Below, one piece after another: positions 22,637 to 31,306 of a stretch of DNA of 45,073 bases (within the stretch, counting starts at the first letter, position 1; every line of letters starts with the position of its first letter). This stretch comes from a virus, in the IMG/VR virus record IMGVR_UViG_3300045243_000079, positions 1 to 45,073 of that record; one strand, written 5' to 3'. The notes beneath the pieces are model-generated. The model worked only from the letters and a program-made list of their open reading frames with translations. It was not told where the DNA came from and made no database searches. The translations under genes and the position numbers were made by a program.

Positions 22637-24855
22637 ATCAAATCTTCTCTTTCCACAATAAGATTAAGACCTAATTTAGATACTTCTTCAATAAAACCAG
22701 GTAAGTTTTTAACGGTCACTTCTAATATTTCTCCAGTTTCTTCATCCACATCAGTGGGCTGTAAAAAAGATTCACCTACCTTTAACATAACTTTTATCTC
22801 CCCTGGATATTTCTTAAAAATAGACTTGAGAGCTTCACCTTTTGTAATAAGATCGCCTTCGATAATAATGGACTTTGGTTTTTCCGCCCTTACCTTTTTT
22901 TCTACGTTTTCCAATGTCATACCTTCTTTGTAAGTTGTTAGCTGCCCCCAGTTATACCCAAACTGAATGTCAACACGGAGAGGGGCAAATTCAGGAATTT
23001 TTAGTTCCATTGATTTCCGAAGAAGCACCACAACATCTCCTACTGGGATGGACTCTGGGACTTCTAAGAGTAAAGAGTCATGAACCTGAAGAAGTATGTG
23101 CATGTCTTTACCTTTTATTTGGTTCGACAGTCTGACCATAGCTACTTTTGTACAATCTGCTCCAGTACCTTGTATTCTGTGGTTCAACCCTTCCCTAAGA
23201 GCTGTTTGTTTTTCCCCGTAACTGGTTGACCTTGCTTTTGGTAAAAGTCTGCGTCTTCCCCAAAAGGTTTCTGATTCCTTATTCTGTGCTATTTGGGAAT
23301 GCAGTGTGGATACCCAAGACTTCGCTACTGGCATTTTAGAGAAATAAGTTTCATGGAGCTTTTCGGCTTCCTCTTCTGTACAATTCAAATTTTCGGACAA
23401 TGACTTAGTACTCATTCCGAAAAGAACCCCGAAATTTAAAGTCTTAGCTCTCTGTCTGTCGGCCTTTGTAACCTCATCTATGGGAATCCCAAACATCAAA
23501 GATGCCGTGGATTTATGAAAGTCTACTCCTTCCCTCTGAAAAGCTGCAATCAGCTCTGGGTCTTTGGACAAGCTGGCGTAAAGAGAATACTCCATCTGCA
23601 TATAGTCCGCTTCAACCATGTAGTAACCTGGGCGGGACACGAAACACTTTCTTATCAGGGCTTTGTTTGAATCATCATCACTGCTTTTAGGTATTTGCTG
23701 CAGAGAGGGGTTGCTTGACGTGAACCTACCTGAGATGGCCCCGTAAGGTCTGTACGAAGTGTGTAGGTTACCATCGGAGGCTACGTTTACAATCTTATCC
23801 AAAAAAGTGTTAATGAGCTTAAGGTTCTCTTTGTACTTTAGAAGAGGTTCGATAATCTCATGCTTTCCTTTAAGAAGACTTAGTGCCTCTTTATCGGTTG
23901 AAGGTTTTGTAGAAATGTTCCCATTCTTATCTTCAATAAACTTCAATACAGGTAGTTTTAGTTTTTCAAATAAAATATGTGTAAGAAGTATAGGGCTTCC
24001 AATGTTAAACTTTTCGCCAGCCAATTCAAACACCTTTTCGGATAGAGCTCTGTTCTCAGCCATGAGCTCTTCCCTGGCTTCCCTGACGTAATCTAAATCT
24101 ATCTTTATGCCTTGATATTCCATATTTGCTACGATGGGCATAACTTTTGTTTCAAGACCATAGATAAAATCTTTTTCGTTTATTAGTGTCAGGTAATGGT
24201 AATAGAGCTTCAACGTAGCGTAAGCATCTACGGTGGCATATGACTTAGCCAACTCTAGGGGGGCGAGAGAGAAGTTGTACACACCTTTTCCAAGAACATC
24301 GGAAAGGGCCAACATATCTAAATCGAATATTTCTTTGAATCTTTGTTTAAGGCCTGAGTTCTTTAGACGATTAAACTCGGCGTTATCTAGACCTTCTTTT
24401 AAGAAGAGCTCCATTAAGGAAACGTCCGCTAAAAGACCTGCTTCAATTCCAACTGATTTTAAAACTTGATAGTCAAACTTAAAGTTGTACCAAACGCAAG
24501 GTTGTTCAATCAGCGGTTTAAGGATTGATAAGGTTGTGTAGGAAGGTATTTCAATCTCTTCAATTTCGGAACAGATTGGAACGTAGAAAGCTATTGGCTC
24601 TCCGGTATCGTGCTTTTTCCAAGACACAGAGACGCCAACAATTTTATCGTCTTTGGTTACACCTGTAGTTTCAGTATCGACAGCTTTTGGAACGTCTGTG
24701 GCTAAAGCTTCTGTAACCAATTGACGTAATTGTTCTTCTGTCTTAACTAAAATAAGATTCGCAGTTTCTAGCCACGCAATGTTCTTTGTCTTCTTTGCGT
24801 GTGAAATCTTATCTTTAACTAAAGTAGATTCAAATAAATCTTTTTGTAATTCCAT
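22624..24855 (-). CDS. polA: Family A DNA polymerase with 3'-5' exonuclease and extra C-terminal domain
   Basis: Replicative polymerase of 743 residues. Exo motifs: AVDTETTG (D60, E62), YNFKFD (123-128) and [10 protein letters not shown] (D210). Polymerase motifs: [10 protein letters not shown] (D417, E422), [15 protein letters not shown] (R467, K471, F475, F479) and [11 protein letters not shown] (H592, D593, E598). There is no 5' nuclease domain, as usual in phages. Where E. coli Pol I has Tyr766 in motif B, this enzyme has F479. About 100 residues follow the normal end. They contain [15 protein letters not shown], which faintly recalls the C-terminal domain of bacterial DnaE subunits. Confidence 0.95.
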   Translation of the reverse strand: MELQKDLFESTLVKDKISHAKKTKNIAWLETANLILVKTEEQLRQLVTEALATDVPKAVDTETTGVTKDDKIVGVSVSWKKHDTGEPIAFYVPICSEIEEIEIPSYTTLSILKPLIEQPCVWYNFKFDYQVLKSVGIEAGLLADVSLMELFLKEGLDNAEFNRLKNSGLKQRFKEIFDLDMLALSDVLGKGVYNFSLAPLELAKSYATVDAYATLKLYYHYLTLINEKDFIYGLETKVMPIVANMEYQGIKIDLDYVREAREELMAENRALSEKVFELAGEKFNIGSPILLTHILFEKLKLPVLKFIEDKNGNISTKPSTDKEALSLLKGKHEIIEPLLKYKENLKLINTFLDKIVNVASDGNLHTSYRPYGAISGRFTSSNPSLQQIPKSSDDDSNKALIRKCFVSRPGYYMVEADYMQMEYSLYASLSKDPELIAAFQREGVDFHKSTASLMFGIPIDEVTKADRQRAKTLNFGVLFGMSTKSLSENLNCTEEEAEKLHETYFSKMPVAKSWVSTLHSQIAQNKESETFWGRRRLLPKARSTSYGEKQTALREGLNHRIQGTGADCTKVAMVRLSNQIKGKDMHILLQVHDSLLLEVPESIPVGDVVVLLRKSMELKIPEFAPLRVDIQFGYNWGQLTTYKEGMTLENVEKKVRAEKPKSIIIEGDLITKGEALKSIFKKYPGEIKVMLKVGESFLQPTDVDEETGEILEVTVKNLPGFIEEVSKLGLNLIVEREDLICLK

Positions 24856-24898
24856 ACCCTTACCTTTAAACTTTAGACTCTTTAAAACTTAAATACTT

Positions 24899-25114
24899 TT
24901 ACTTTGATTTCAAACTTTTCTTTGCTCTTTTTTCTGCATTTTTTCCATAATCATATGCCCCACCATTTCGATTATCGTGGTATATGATTGGGGAAAGCCT
25001 ATCTGCACGAATTTTACCACTTTTTGTGATAAAAGCTCTAGGCCCTATAGTAGTACCAGCTTTAATAGTTACTGGCTTAACCTCTTCTGGAACCACTGCC
25101 TCTTGTTCGTTCAT
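24899..25114 (-). CDS. Unknown small protein, 71 residues
   Basis: An acidic start (MNEQEAVVPEEVKPVTIKAG) is followed by a basic end (NAEKRAKKSLKSK) with YHDNRNGGAYDYG between. The ATG overlaps the stop of the small zinc-ribbon gene upstream (TAATG). It lies just before the polymerase gene in the replication operon. No family recognised. Confidence 0.72.
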   Translation of the reverse strand: MNEQEAVVPEEVKPVTIKAGTTIGPRAFITKSGKIRADRLSPIIYHDNRNGGAYDYGKNAEKRAKKSLKSK

Positions 25115-25281
25115 TACTTCTCCTTTTCAACACATTTATGTTTAACCATCTTACCGTTCAGAACCTGTACGTTTTTACCACACGTTGGGCAAATATCGGC
25201 TGTGATATCTCGCTCGGCATTACCTTTATGCTTAACTAAAGGCTCACTCTGTTCTGACCAATCTTCGTTGTAGACCTTCAT
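25114..25281 (-). CDS. Small zinc-ribbon protein, 55 residues
   Basis: Hand-translated: MKVYNEDWSEQSEPLVKHKG, then CPTCGKNVQVLNGKMVKHKC. CPTCG with a later H-x-C forms a short zinc ribbon. The start overlaps the preceding stop (ATGA) and its stop overlaps the next start (TAATG), so it is a tightly coupled member of the operon. The function is unknown. Confidence 0.75.
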   Translation of the reverse strand: MKVYNEDWSEQSEPLVKHKGNAERDITADICPTCGKNVQVLNGKMVKHKCVEKEK

Positions 25282-25664
25282 TCTTTATCCTTAGAGGTGT
25301 TTGGCTTCTCTTCTTTGTGTGGTTTTCTTGGTTGACGCTGGTATTTACGAATCTTGGAAAAACTATTCAAATTTTCCTGTTCACGTCTAAACTCCTCTGA
25401 CATTATCTCAAAGGCCGATTCGTCTTCGTGCTCAACTGGTGTAAAGTCCGAACATCTTTCAAAAGCAGCTGTTTTTGTTGAAAGCAGTGAACAAAAACTT
25501 TCATCTTTTTTGTAATAAACACACTGACCACAAGTACCAATCGACTTAATCAGGGACAGATAAAGCTCTATCCTAAGTTTAGAAACATCTGGGTGTTCGT
25601 TGAAGTCAAAATCTTCAAGGCAAGACCAAATATTCTTGTCTTCCTGATTATTAAACTCTATCAT
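25278..25664 (-). CDS. Cysteine-containing small protein, 128 residues
   Basis: CGQCVYY, then FCSLLS and RCSDF give a four-cysteine set (residues about 45-71) that could bind zinc or an iron-sulphur cluster. CxxC..C..C modules of this kind occur in many small phage proteins. The C-terminal 50 residues are charged and probably disordered. It overlaps both neighbours by a few bases. The function is unknown. Confidence 0.78.
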   Translation of the reverse strand: MIEFNNQEDKNIWSCLEDFDFNEHPDVSKLRIELYLSLIKSIGTCGQCVYYKKDESFCSLLSTKTAAFERCSDFTPVEHEDESAFEIMSEEFRREQENLNSFSKIRKYQRQPRKPHKEEKPNTSKDKE

Positions 25665-25923
25665 TGTTTCCCGTCACTTTAAGTAAGTTTTCAGCCAGCT
25701 TCTTTTTCAGGGAAAGTAATGAACTTTTTGCAAAACGGATAACCTCTTGGTTTTTACTTTTTTCGGATGTTTCGATAACCTCTTTACACCATTCGGCTAC
25801 AATAATGTTCATTTGGACCGAGTTACCAATAAGCTCATTAACAACCCTTTTATGTTCCTTGATTGTTACCTTAGGTTCAGAGTCTAGGGCTTTTTTTGTT
25901 TTCAAGAAATTATTAATATCCAC
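25651..25923 (-). CDS. Unknown helical protein, 90 residues, GTG start
   Basis: Starts at GTG with AAGGAG upstream. The protein is helical and charged (FLKTKKALDSEPKVTIKEH, then SSLLSLKKKLAENLLKV), without cysteines apart from one. It lies directly after the primase gene in the replication operon. No family recognised. Confidence 0.75.
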   Translation of the reverse strand: MDINNFLKTKKALDSEPKVTIKEHKRVVNELIGNSVQMNIIVAEWCKEVIETSEKSKNQEVIRFAKSSLLSLKKKLAENLLKVTGNNDRV

Positions 25924-25951
25924 ACTGTCTCCTTTGGAAGATCGGTTACTG

Positions 25952-26893
25952 TTATACCCTGAACCTTGGGTGTATTAAAAGGTTTTTTACTTTTTCTGAG
26001 CCTTCATTTACAAAAACATCAGACCAATCAGTTTTATACTGAGATGGATAAACCGCACTCTGATGGTGCATCCTGCCACTCTCGTCATTATCCCCCGCTA
26101 CCACAACACGTATGCCTGGATATTTATTTTTAACTTGCTCAGAAACACTGTCAAGATTGCTGGCGCTGAAAGCCACGTAGGTTGTAATACCCGTACTAAT
26201 GAAAACACTTGCCCCTGTTGCCCATCCCTCGCATATAAAAGCAAAGGTGGAGTTTGGCTCCCCCAGTCTCATCATTAAATCTTTTTTCTTTGCGTTCTCC
26301 AAAAACATCTTGGTCCCATCAGCTTGAATCTGCTGGAAGGCCCAAAGCTTATCATTAATATCCATCATTGGGATAATAAGAATATCATATTTGGACTTGG
26401 TTCCAATGTGATGAAGTTTTTTCTTAATTAAGTAAGGAACCATCTCACTTTCAAGAGTGTCGAACTCTCTAGAAGCTTTCTCTGCCACTACCTGCCAATG
26501 AACAAGCTCTGTAACTTCTTTAGGGGATTCGTGCTTTTTCTTTCCGAGTATCAACTCTAAGCTCGACACTAACGTGTCCGGCGTGTTTTCTCTAGTAATT
26601 AAATTGATATGAAAAGTTTTTGATAACTTTGCAAGGGCCTGCCCCGCCGAGCAGCCTTCTTTGTAGACCACAAACGAAATAATGTCCCCACTCTTCTGAC
26701 AACCATAACAATAAAAATTTCCGCTGTCGGAATCTTCTTCATAAACCTTAAAGCTTGGGGTGTTTTCTTGATGTAAGGGGCAAGGTATGTGCCTACCCCT
26801 CAATTGAATTCCATAAGACTCGATAACCTGACGGAGTGTTATCTTGGACTTTAGAAGCCTTGCTGAGTTATTGAAGTCAAGTGTTGTTTCCAT
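25952..26893 (-). CDS. dnaG: DnaG-type DNA primase
   Basis: Makes RNA primers at the fork. 313 residues, shorter than bacterial DnaG. The CHC2 zinc finger has C38, H41, C62 and C65 (CPLHQENTPSFKV, then YCYGCQKSGDIISFV). The Toprim domain shows FICEGWATGASVF with the catalytic Glu and VVVAGDNDESG with the DxD-like pair. The C-terminal helicase-binding domain of DnaG is missing. Its start overlaps the stop of the DnaB gene (TAATG), so primase and helicase are made together. Confidence 0.92.
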   Translation of the reverse strand: METTLDFNNSARLLKSKITLRQVIESYGIQLRGRHIPCPLHQENTPSFKVYEEDSDSGNFYCYGCQKSGDIISFVVYKEGCSAGQALAKLSKTFHINLITRENTPDTLVSSLELILGKKKHESPKEVTELVHWQVVAEKASREFDTLESEMVPYLIKKKLHHIGTKSKYDILIIPMMDINDKLWAFQQIQADGTKMFLENAKKKDLMMRLGEPNSTFAFICEGWATGASVFISTGITTYVAFSASNLDSVSEQVKNKYPGIRVVVAGDNDESGRMHHQSAVYPSQYKTDWSDVFVNEGSEKVKNLLIHPRFRV

Positions 26894-28323
26894 TAGGAGG
26901 TATAGATATCCTCTTTGTTCTGAACTGGTGGTTGATAAATTGAGGAGATATGGCTGCAGCTAAAATTCTCACGAACAAAGTAATCTGAAATCTTAGGTCC
27001 ACGGCGGTTTTTGGCAACACCCATCTTGAGCTCTCTTGCTTTTTCCATGTCGTCTGTTCTTAATGCCCAAAAAACTTGGTCGGCTGATTTTTCGGCCTCG
27101 GAAGTGTCTGACAAGAATGACCTGTCATAGCGTTTGTCTTCACTCTTATCAACACGTAGTCTAGCTTCTCTTGAAACCTGATGTGCTGTAATAATTGGAA
27201 TTCCGGCTCCATTATTAAACGTATTTGCGAGGTTCTTAAGCTTCTTAAGAGTGTCACCTATTTCGGAGATTGTTGAGCCACGATTAACCTCAGGAGCAAG
27301 AAGGGCAGCGTAGTCTACATAAACACCGTGCAGAGGAAACTCATTCTGAATGTACATCATGTTCTCTCTGATCGTAGACACTGTGGCATTATTTGGAAGC
27401 TGTACAATTTTAAGAATCCCATAATTAATATTCTCTTGGAGATCATCAGTAACTTGTTTCAAAAGAACTTTTTGTTCTGGAGTTAACCCAGCTCTCTGAA
27501 TATCGTTACTGTGGATTCCTTTAGGACATTTAAACATAGGATTCAAACTGTGCAGAGAAATAAGCTCTCGCATGATTTGCTTATGAGGCATCTCAAGGGT
27601 GAAGTAAACCACGTTCTTACGCTGAACGTAAGCTGCGTGATAAGCAAAATTACGAAGAAGGGTTGACTTTCCTTCACCATAAGCAGCTGCGAAAATAGCG
27701 AACTCTCCTGGGTCAAATCCATTTAAAAGTTTATCAATCTCAAAAAGACCTGTTAAGAGTCCGGCAGCTGGGTTTGATTCTTTCCTGAAGTAATCATCCC
27801 AGAAAGTTGGGATAGCTTCTGGAACAATGTCACTAGGATAAGAGTTATCATTTGCCCCTTGCAAAACCGAAATTGAGTCAATCAAGTACTTCTTAGCAGC
27901 AGCAAGACCTTTAAGGTCGACCTTTCCAATTCGTTTACCTTGATTCAGAATCTCACCGGAGGTCATCAAGGCTTGACCAAAACTTATATTATTTTGTTCA
28001 TCAATAAAAGCTTTGCAAAGAACGTCCAATTTATCATTCGCCATAAACTGGTTCTTACAAGTGCTGTAGAGAATCTTAATTTCAGATTTTTGTTGGTCGT
28101 TTAGACTGGAACCATCTAAATATGCTGTAAGCAGGTCCATATCCAAAATAGAAGGACGTTGGGCCTGTAGAGCTACTATTTCAAAAAGTGTTTTATAGTG
28201 CCCTGAAAAATGCTTAACGGAAACTTTGCTCTTAATAACTTCTTTTAGAGCTGCATCAGCTGTGGCCTTTTCTGCTTGGGTTCGTGGGATGAGTGCTGAG
28301 AGGATTGTTTCTTGGTAATTCAA
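26893..28323 (-). CDS. dnaB: DnaB-type replicative helicase
   Basis: Hexameric fork helicase, 476 residues. An N-terminal helical domain of the DnaB type is followed by the RecA-like motor. Its P-loop is AYGEGKS (214-220), VVYFTLEM follows as motif H1a, Walker B is GVYVDYAALL, and PIITAHQVSREAR is motif H3. It comes directly after the putative loader and before the primase. Confidence 0.93.
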   Translation of the reverse strand: MNYQETILSALIPRTQAEKATADAALKEVIKSKVSVKHFSGHYKTLFEIVALQAQRPSILDMDLLTAYLDGSSLNDQQKSEIKILYSTCKNQFMANDKLDVLCKAFIDEQNNISFGQALMTSGEILNQGKRIGKVDLKGLAAAKKYLIDSISVLQGANDNSYPSDIVPEAIPTFWDDYFRKESNPAAGLLTGLFEIDKLLNGFDPGEFAIFAAAYGEGKSTLLRNFAYHAAYVQRKNVVYFTLEMPHKQIMRELISLHSLNPMFKCPKGIHSNDIQRAGLTPEQKVLLKQVTDDLQENINYGILKIVQLPNNATVSTIRENMMYIQNEFPLHGVYVDYAALLAPEVNRGSTISEIGDTLKKLKNLANTFNNGAGIPIITAHQVSREARLRVDKSEDKRYDRSFLSDTSEAEKSADQVFWALRTDDMEKARELKMGVAKNRRGPKISDYFVRENFSCSHISSIYQPPVQNKEDIYTS

Positions 28324-28992
28324 TTATTCCTCCACGCAAGAAAAAACGATTCTTCGTTCTGGGTCAAGAATTTTTCCATCGGACTTTACAAATAGTTTTA
28401 GAACAGCATCCCCATACTTATAGGCGATGTCATCCCACCTAAGGTTAGTATGTAAAAATAAATAATGTTCTGGAATCAGCCAGTTAAGCCTAACTAAACT
28501 CTGGAGAAAATTACCCGAAACATTAAACTGAAGTTCTGAGCCAAAACTCAAGCACATAATATCTGCTTTTTTGAACTCGTCTTGAAGGGAAATCTCACCA
28601 CCTTGAAAGTGGTTTGAGATAAGCTGTTCCATACTACACTGGTTAACAGTCATGCCTCCCTCAACAGCTCCCAACAATGCCGTTTGAACAACGAGGTCCT
28701 TACAGCCATTTGACTGTCCTTGAAAACAAACAATCTTATCTGGCTTTTCTCCAGCCATTAATCTGTTCTTAACTAGTGTGGAAAAATCAATTACTTTTTG
28801 ATCTATCTTAGTATGTGGGAATTTTGAGGCGAGACCAACAACAGTTAAATCGTCTTTTGGAAAACAGATACCAGCTTCAATCAACTTACGATTGAACTTC
28901 TCTTTTTCAAGGCAGACGCAACGCACCCAACCCTTCGTTGCATCATAGATATATTTCTCATCTTCACAGATGGAACAGGAATACTGTGCCAA
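28324..28992 (-). CDS. DnaC-like helicase loader with degenerate P-loop
   Basis: 222 residues. The N-terminal zinc-binding region (CSICEDE, then RCVC) and the AAA-like core are arranged as in DnaC-type loaders next to DnaB. The P-loop position reads QGQSNGCKDL (91-100) instead of GxxGxGKT/S, and Walker B is ADIMCLSFG without acidic residues, so ATP use is doubtful. It starts at TTG (28990-28992) with AAGGGG upstream. The call rests on layout and position directly before the helicase gene. Confidence 0.7.
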   Translation of the reverse strand: MAQYSCSICEDEKYIYDATKGWVRCVCLEKEKFNRKLIEAGICFPKDDLTVVGLASKFPHTKIDQKVIDFSTLVKNRLMAGEKPDKIVCFQGQSNGCKDLVVQTALLGAVEGGMTVNQCSMEQLISNHFQGGEISLQDEFKKADIMCLSFGSELQFNVSGNFLQSLVRLNWLIPEHYLFLHTNLRWDDIAYKYGDAVLKLFVKSDGKILDPERRIVFSCVEE

Positions 28993-29045
28993 AGACTACC
29001 CCTTTTACTTTTCTTAGGTTGTTTACTCTACCACACACTCTTACA

Positions 29046-29073
29046 TTTATAAAGGCTTATTTTCCCCAACCAA
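29046..29073 (-). promoter_or_regulatory. Weak sigma70-like promoter before the loader-helicase-primase operon
   Basis: TTGGTT, 16-base spacer, TATAAA at the end of the preceding gene, about 55 bases before the loader start. It is a fair match only. The gap 28993-29046 shows no other signal. Confidence 0.35.
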
Positions 29074-29430
29074 ACGAAACTTTCTCAAATTCAAAGGTTC
29101 AAATCTGTACACTAAATCAAATGGATGGTTCTTTCTTCCGTAAACTCTCCACATTTCTGATAGGGCGTGTTTTGCTTCTTTGCACATTTCTTTTCCACCA
29201 ACAATTGCTTTACCTTCTGCATGCCATTTTGGATTTGAGTTAGAGTGTAACCACCACCAACCCTCGCACTCAACAAGAACGCTGTCGGTCTGGTCCCAAC
29301 CTTCTGGAGGAGGTAAGTGGGTCATTACTTTGTCGGGGCCACCTTGAAGCTCTTGTTGAATAATTTTATCTAATTGGTCGTAAGAAACTTTTTTAATTTC
29401 TTTTTGTTTTCTTGACCTAATAATACCCAT
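29047..29430 (-). CDS. Unknown protein, 127 residues
   Basis: Starts at MGIIRSRKQKEIKKVSYD, with GGAG six bases upstream (a GTG one codon earlier is too close). The middle WWWLHSNSNPKWHAEG has an unusual density of tryptophan, and MCKEAKHALSEMWRVY follows as a helix. A PPPEGW turn precedes it. No family recognised. Confidence 0.75.
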   Translation of the reverse strand: MGIIRSRKQKEIKKVSYDQLDKIIQQELQGGPDKVMTHLPPPEGWDQTDSVLVECEGWWWLHSNSNPKWHAEGKAIVGGKEMCKEAKHALSEMWRVYGRKNHPFDLVYRFEPLNLRKFRLVGENKPL

Positions 29431-29439
29431 CACCTTCTC

Positions 29440-29652
29440 CTAGTTAGTGGTTCCTCCGCAAACGGTACAAATACCGTTAACGGATATTGTAACTTCTGAA
29501 CAGTCCCAAGGACAAAACTTCTTAACTTGAACGTCCTCAGGCTTAACGGGGATTACTTTTCCAACTTGAATCTTCCCGTTAGAATTCTTTTTAGCCACCT
29601 TGATTTCGCAAGAAGAGATGGCTTCGCCGTGGAACAACTGAATGTTTTCCAT
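29440..29652 (-). CDS. Small zinc-ribbon protein, 70 residues
   Basis: The C-terminal half holds CPWDC and CTVCGGTTN, a four-cysteine ribbon. The N-terminal half is beta-rich and basic. It is one of several small Cys4 proteins in the early and middle regions. The function is unknown. Confidence 0.77.
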   Translation of the reverse strand: MENIQLFHGEAISSCEIKVAKKNSNGKIQVGKVIPVKPEDVQVKKFCPWDCSEVTISVNGICTVCGGTTN

Positions 29653-29655
29653 GAC

Positions 29656-29784
29656 TTACTTCTTTTTCTTCACTACCTCTGTTAATTTAACTATATCTTT
29701 ATATTTTGAATTAAATTTACCCACAATCTTTGTTTTATCTTTGGAGGTTGTTTTTGTCACAACTGGTTTTGAGTTTGTGGACAT
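29656..29784 (-). CDS. Small basic peptide, 42 residues
   Basis: Hand-translated frame MSTNSKPVVTKTTSKDKTKI, followed by VGKFNSKYKDIVKLTEVVKKKK. It is very Lys/Thr-rich, with an AAGAAG-type weak ribosome site. It fills exactly the gap between the zinc-ribbon gene and the HAD gene. It is likely but not certain to be real. Confidence 0.5.
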   Translation of the reverse strand: MSTNSKPVVTKTTSKDKTKIVGKFNSKYKDIVKLTEVVKKKK

Positions 29785-29814
29785 ATCAGTCTTCTTTCTT
29801 GTGTTAATGGGAAA

Positions 29815-30159
29815 CTACTTTGCGTCAAATGTTGCTACTTCACTCAGGGTTTTTTTCCAATCCCCAGTGTATCGGATAGCCCGATTATCAATATACAGCA
29901 CAGCCATTTCTTTTTTGTTTGTCACTTTTGAAAAAGGTATTCCATATTTTTTCATCCAAACTTCGATTGCTTTTTTACCTCCCTCACTTTGGGCTCGAAC
30001 AGAATAAACAACAATAGTGAAATAATCACTAAGCTTTTTGATGGCCTCAACAGCAAAAGGTTCAGGCCCAAATGGGATTATGTGTGGGGCAACAAACTTC
30101 CCCTCTTTACAAATAGTCCCATCAAAATCAATTAGAATTTTAAGTTTTTTTGGTGACAT
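29815..30159 (-). CDS. HAD-superfamily hydrolase
   Basis: 114 residues. The N-terminus has the HAD nucleophile motif ILIDFDGT (D11, D13), then VVYSVRAQ as motif II with Ser, a Lys-rich region and VLYIDNRAIRY near motif IV. It is short, without a large cap, like the small phosphatase or nucleotidase proteins of many phages. A phosphomonoester or nucleotide substrate is possible. Copy 2 of the AT-rich palindromic element lies just upstream. Confidence 0.85.
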   Translation of the reverse strand: MSPKKLKILIDFDGTICKEGKFVAPHIIPFGPEPFAVEAIKKLSDYFTIVVYSVRAQSEGGKKAIEVWMKKYGIPFSKVTNKKEMAVLYIDNRAIRYTGDWKKTLSEVATFDAK

Positions 30160-30172
30160 TTTTTCCTGTACC

Positions 30173-30195
30173 TATACCTAAAATTTAGTTTTTTT
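30173..30195 (-). promoter_or_regulatory. Conserved AT-rich palindromic element, copy 2 (before HAD gene)
   Basis: Minus strand AAAAAAACTAAATTTTAGG followed by TATAGG, ending about 14 bases before the HAD start. The short distance implies that transcription would begin very near the ribosome site if this is a promoter. Confidence 0.55.
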
Positions 30196-30197
30196 GT

Positions 30198-30437
30198 TTA
30201 AGCTTTTTTGATCTCATCAAAGAATATTGGTTGCCAGTCTTGAGCTGGGTCATCTACTTCGGGAGTAGGTACTGAAACCACACAAGCCATTTCTTTGGCA
30301 TCTCTGTCCATAAAAATTTTTGTAAGCTTCCCAACAGCTTTTGGAGTGGCTGGAGAAATCAGCAATACATCATCTCCAACTTTATACCCAGCGTGTTCCA
30401 AAATTGCAGGTTTTGTTGATACTCGTCCTTTTGGCAT
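30198..30437 (-). CDS. Unknown small protein, 79 residues
   Basis: Begins MPKGRVSTKPAILEHAGYKV. The segment GDDVLLISPATPKAVGKLTK reads like a small SH3-like beta barrel, and the end DWQPIFFDEIKKA is acidic. GAGAGGG precedes the ATG. No family recognised. The gap 30438-30581 upstream contains no gene and no convincing promoter. Confidence 0.72.
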   Translation of the reverse strand: MPKGRVSTKPAILEHAGYKVGDDVLLISPATPKAVGKLTKIFMDRDAKEMACVVSVPTPEVDDPAQDWQPIFFDEIKKA

Positions 30438-30581
30438 AATACCCTCTCTTTTTTAACCTATATTTCCACTTACAGGCTTTATTTTTAAAAGTACACACTC
30501 TGTAACAAAAGCACCTTGTTCGTGAGCCTATACTGAAGTACAACTACAAAATCGACAACCCTACACGAGCTCCACAACCCC

Positions 30582-31133
30582 CTAAACCTTAAAAAGAGGG
30601 GAATGTTGTTTTGCACTGCCTTTGCTACCAAGATTTGTAGAGCCCGGTTTTTCTTCTGTGTTTATCTTGGTAGCTTGTTGTAAAGGTTTTAAACTGGCTT
30701 TACTTTTATTTACTTTCTTTTCATTTCTTTTCTTTTCTTTTACGTCTACTTTGTGTGAACCTTGTGTAAACTTTGTTTCTACTTTGTGTACACCATCTTT
30801 ATTTAGAATATGAACACGTCTTTCAGTGTACCTGTCTAATCTCTTTAAAAGCTTTAAATTTCGATACTTACCTTCAGGTGATATATCAAACAAACCTATC
30901 TCAACAAAGTAATCTAAAATGTCTTTGACTTGATTTTCGGGCATGTTAAAACGGCGGGAAAGAACTTCGAGGTCTTGCTCCAACACACAGGATAAATCAT
31001 ACTCCGTAAGTTTGGTTGCAATAAGTTCACAGCACCTAAAGTAAATACCGTAAGCAGCCATCCCATGCTTGATAACTAATTTTTCAAGCTTATGGTCTTC
31101 ACCAGCATTACAGTCGTGACCAAAATATTTCAT
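30582..31133 (-). CDS. Replisome-organiser-like protein (DUF4373/Lin1244-type N-terminus)
   Basis: 183 residues. The start MKYFGHDCNAGEDHKLEKL followed by GMAAYGIYFRCCELIATKL matches the N-terminal winged-helix domain found in phage replication-initiation or replisome-organiser proteins. A second helical unit follows (VLSRRFNMPENQVKDILDYF). The C-terminal 80 residues are a Lys/Ser-rich, probably disordered tail. The ATG at 31133 has AGGGG seven bases upstream; a TTG one codon earlier is rejected. It probably helps recruit the DnaB/loader genes encoded just downstream. Its leader holds the structured RNA at 31155-31274. Confidence 0.75.
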   Translation of the reverse strand: MKYFGHDCNAGEDHKLEKLVIKHGMAAYGIYFRCCELIATKLTEYDLSCVLEQDLEVLSRRFNMPENQVKDILDYFVEIGLFDISPEGKYRNLKLLKRLDRYTERRVHILNKDGVHKVETKFTQGSHKVDVKEKKRNEKKVNKSKASLKPLQQATKINTEEKPGSTNLGSKGSAKQHSPLFKV

Positions 31134-31154
31134 CAATTACCCCTTAAATTAAAA

Positions 31155-31274
31155 AACCTTTGACCGCCAAACAAAACTCTAGTGGAGGGCTCCAAGCGGG
31201 AGGGGTAATCTCGCCTGTTTAAGTAGGTCGGAGGCTACTTAAAGCACTAGAGTCTTGTTAAGCATCCAAAGGTT
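31155..31274 (-). ncRNA. Structured RNA element, four helices with possible pseudoknot
   Basis: Nested perfect or near-perfect helices: P1 31155-31162 with 31267-31274 (8 bp); P2 31171-31184 with 31245-31258 (14 bp, one G-U on the minus strand); P3 31218-31226 with 31235-31243 (9 bp, 8-base loop); P4 31196-31201 with 31209-31214 (six pairs on the plus strand; on the minus strand one becomes A-C). The P3 loop (GGAG on plus, 31230-31233) can pair with CTCC at 31190-31193. On the minus strand it is followed by T6 and then the ribosome site of the replisome-organiser gene. It could be a leader regulator, a terminator for the tRNA operon or an independent small RNA. Confidence 0.6.
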
Positions 31275-31306
31275 AAATTCTCGCCTCTTACCCCAAGGCT
31301 AAAATT

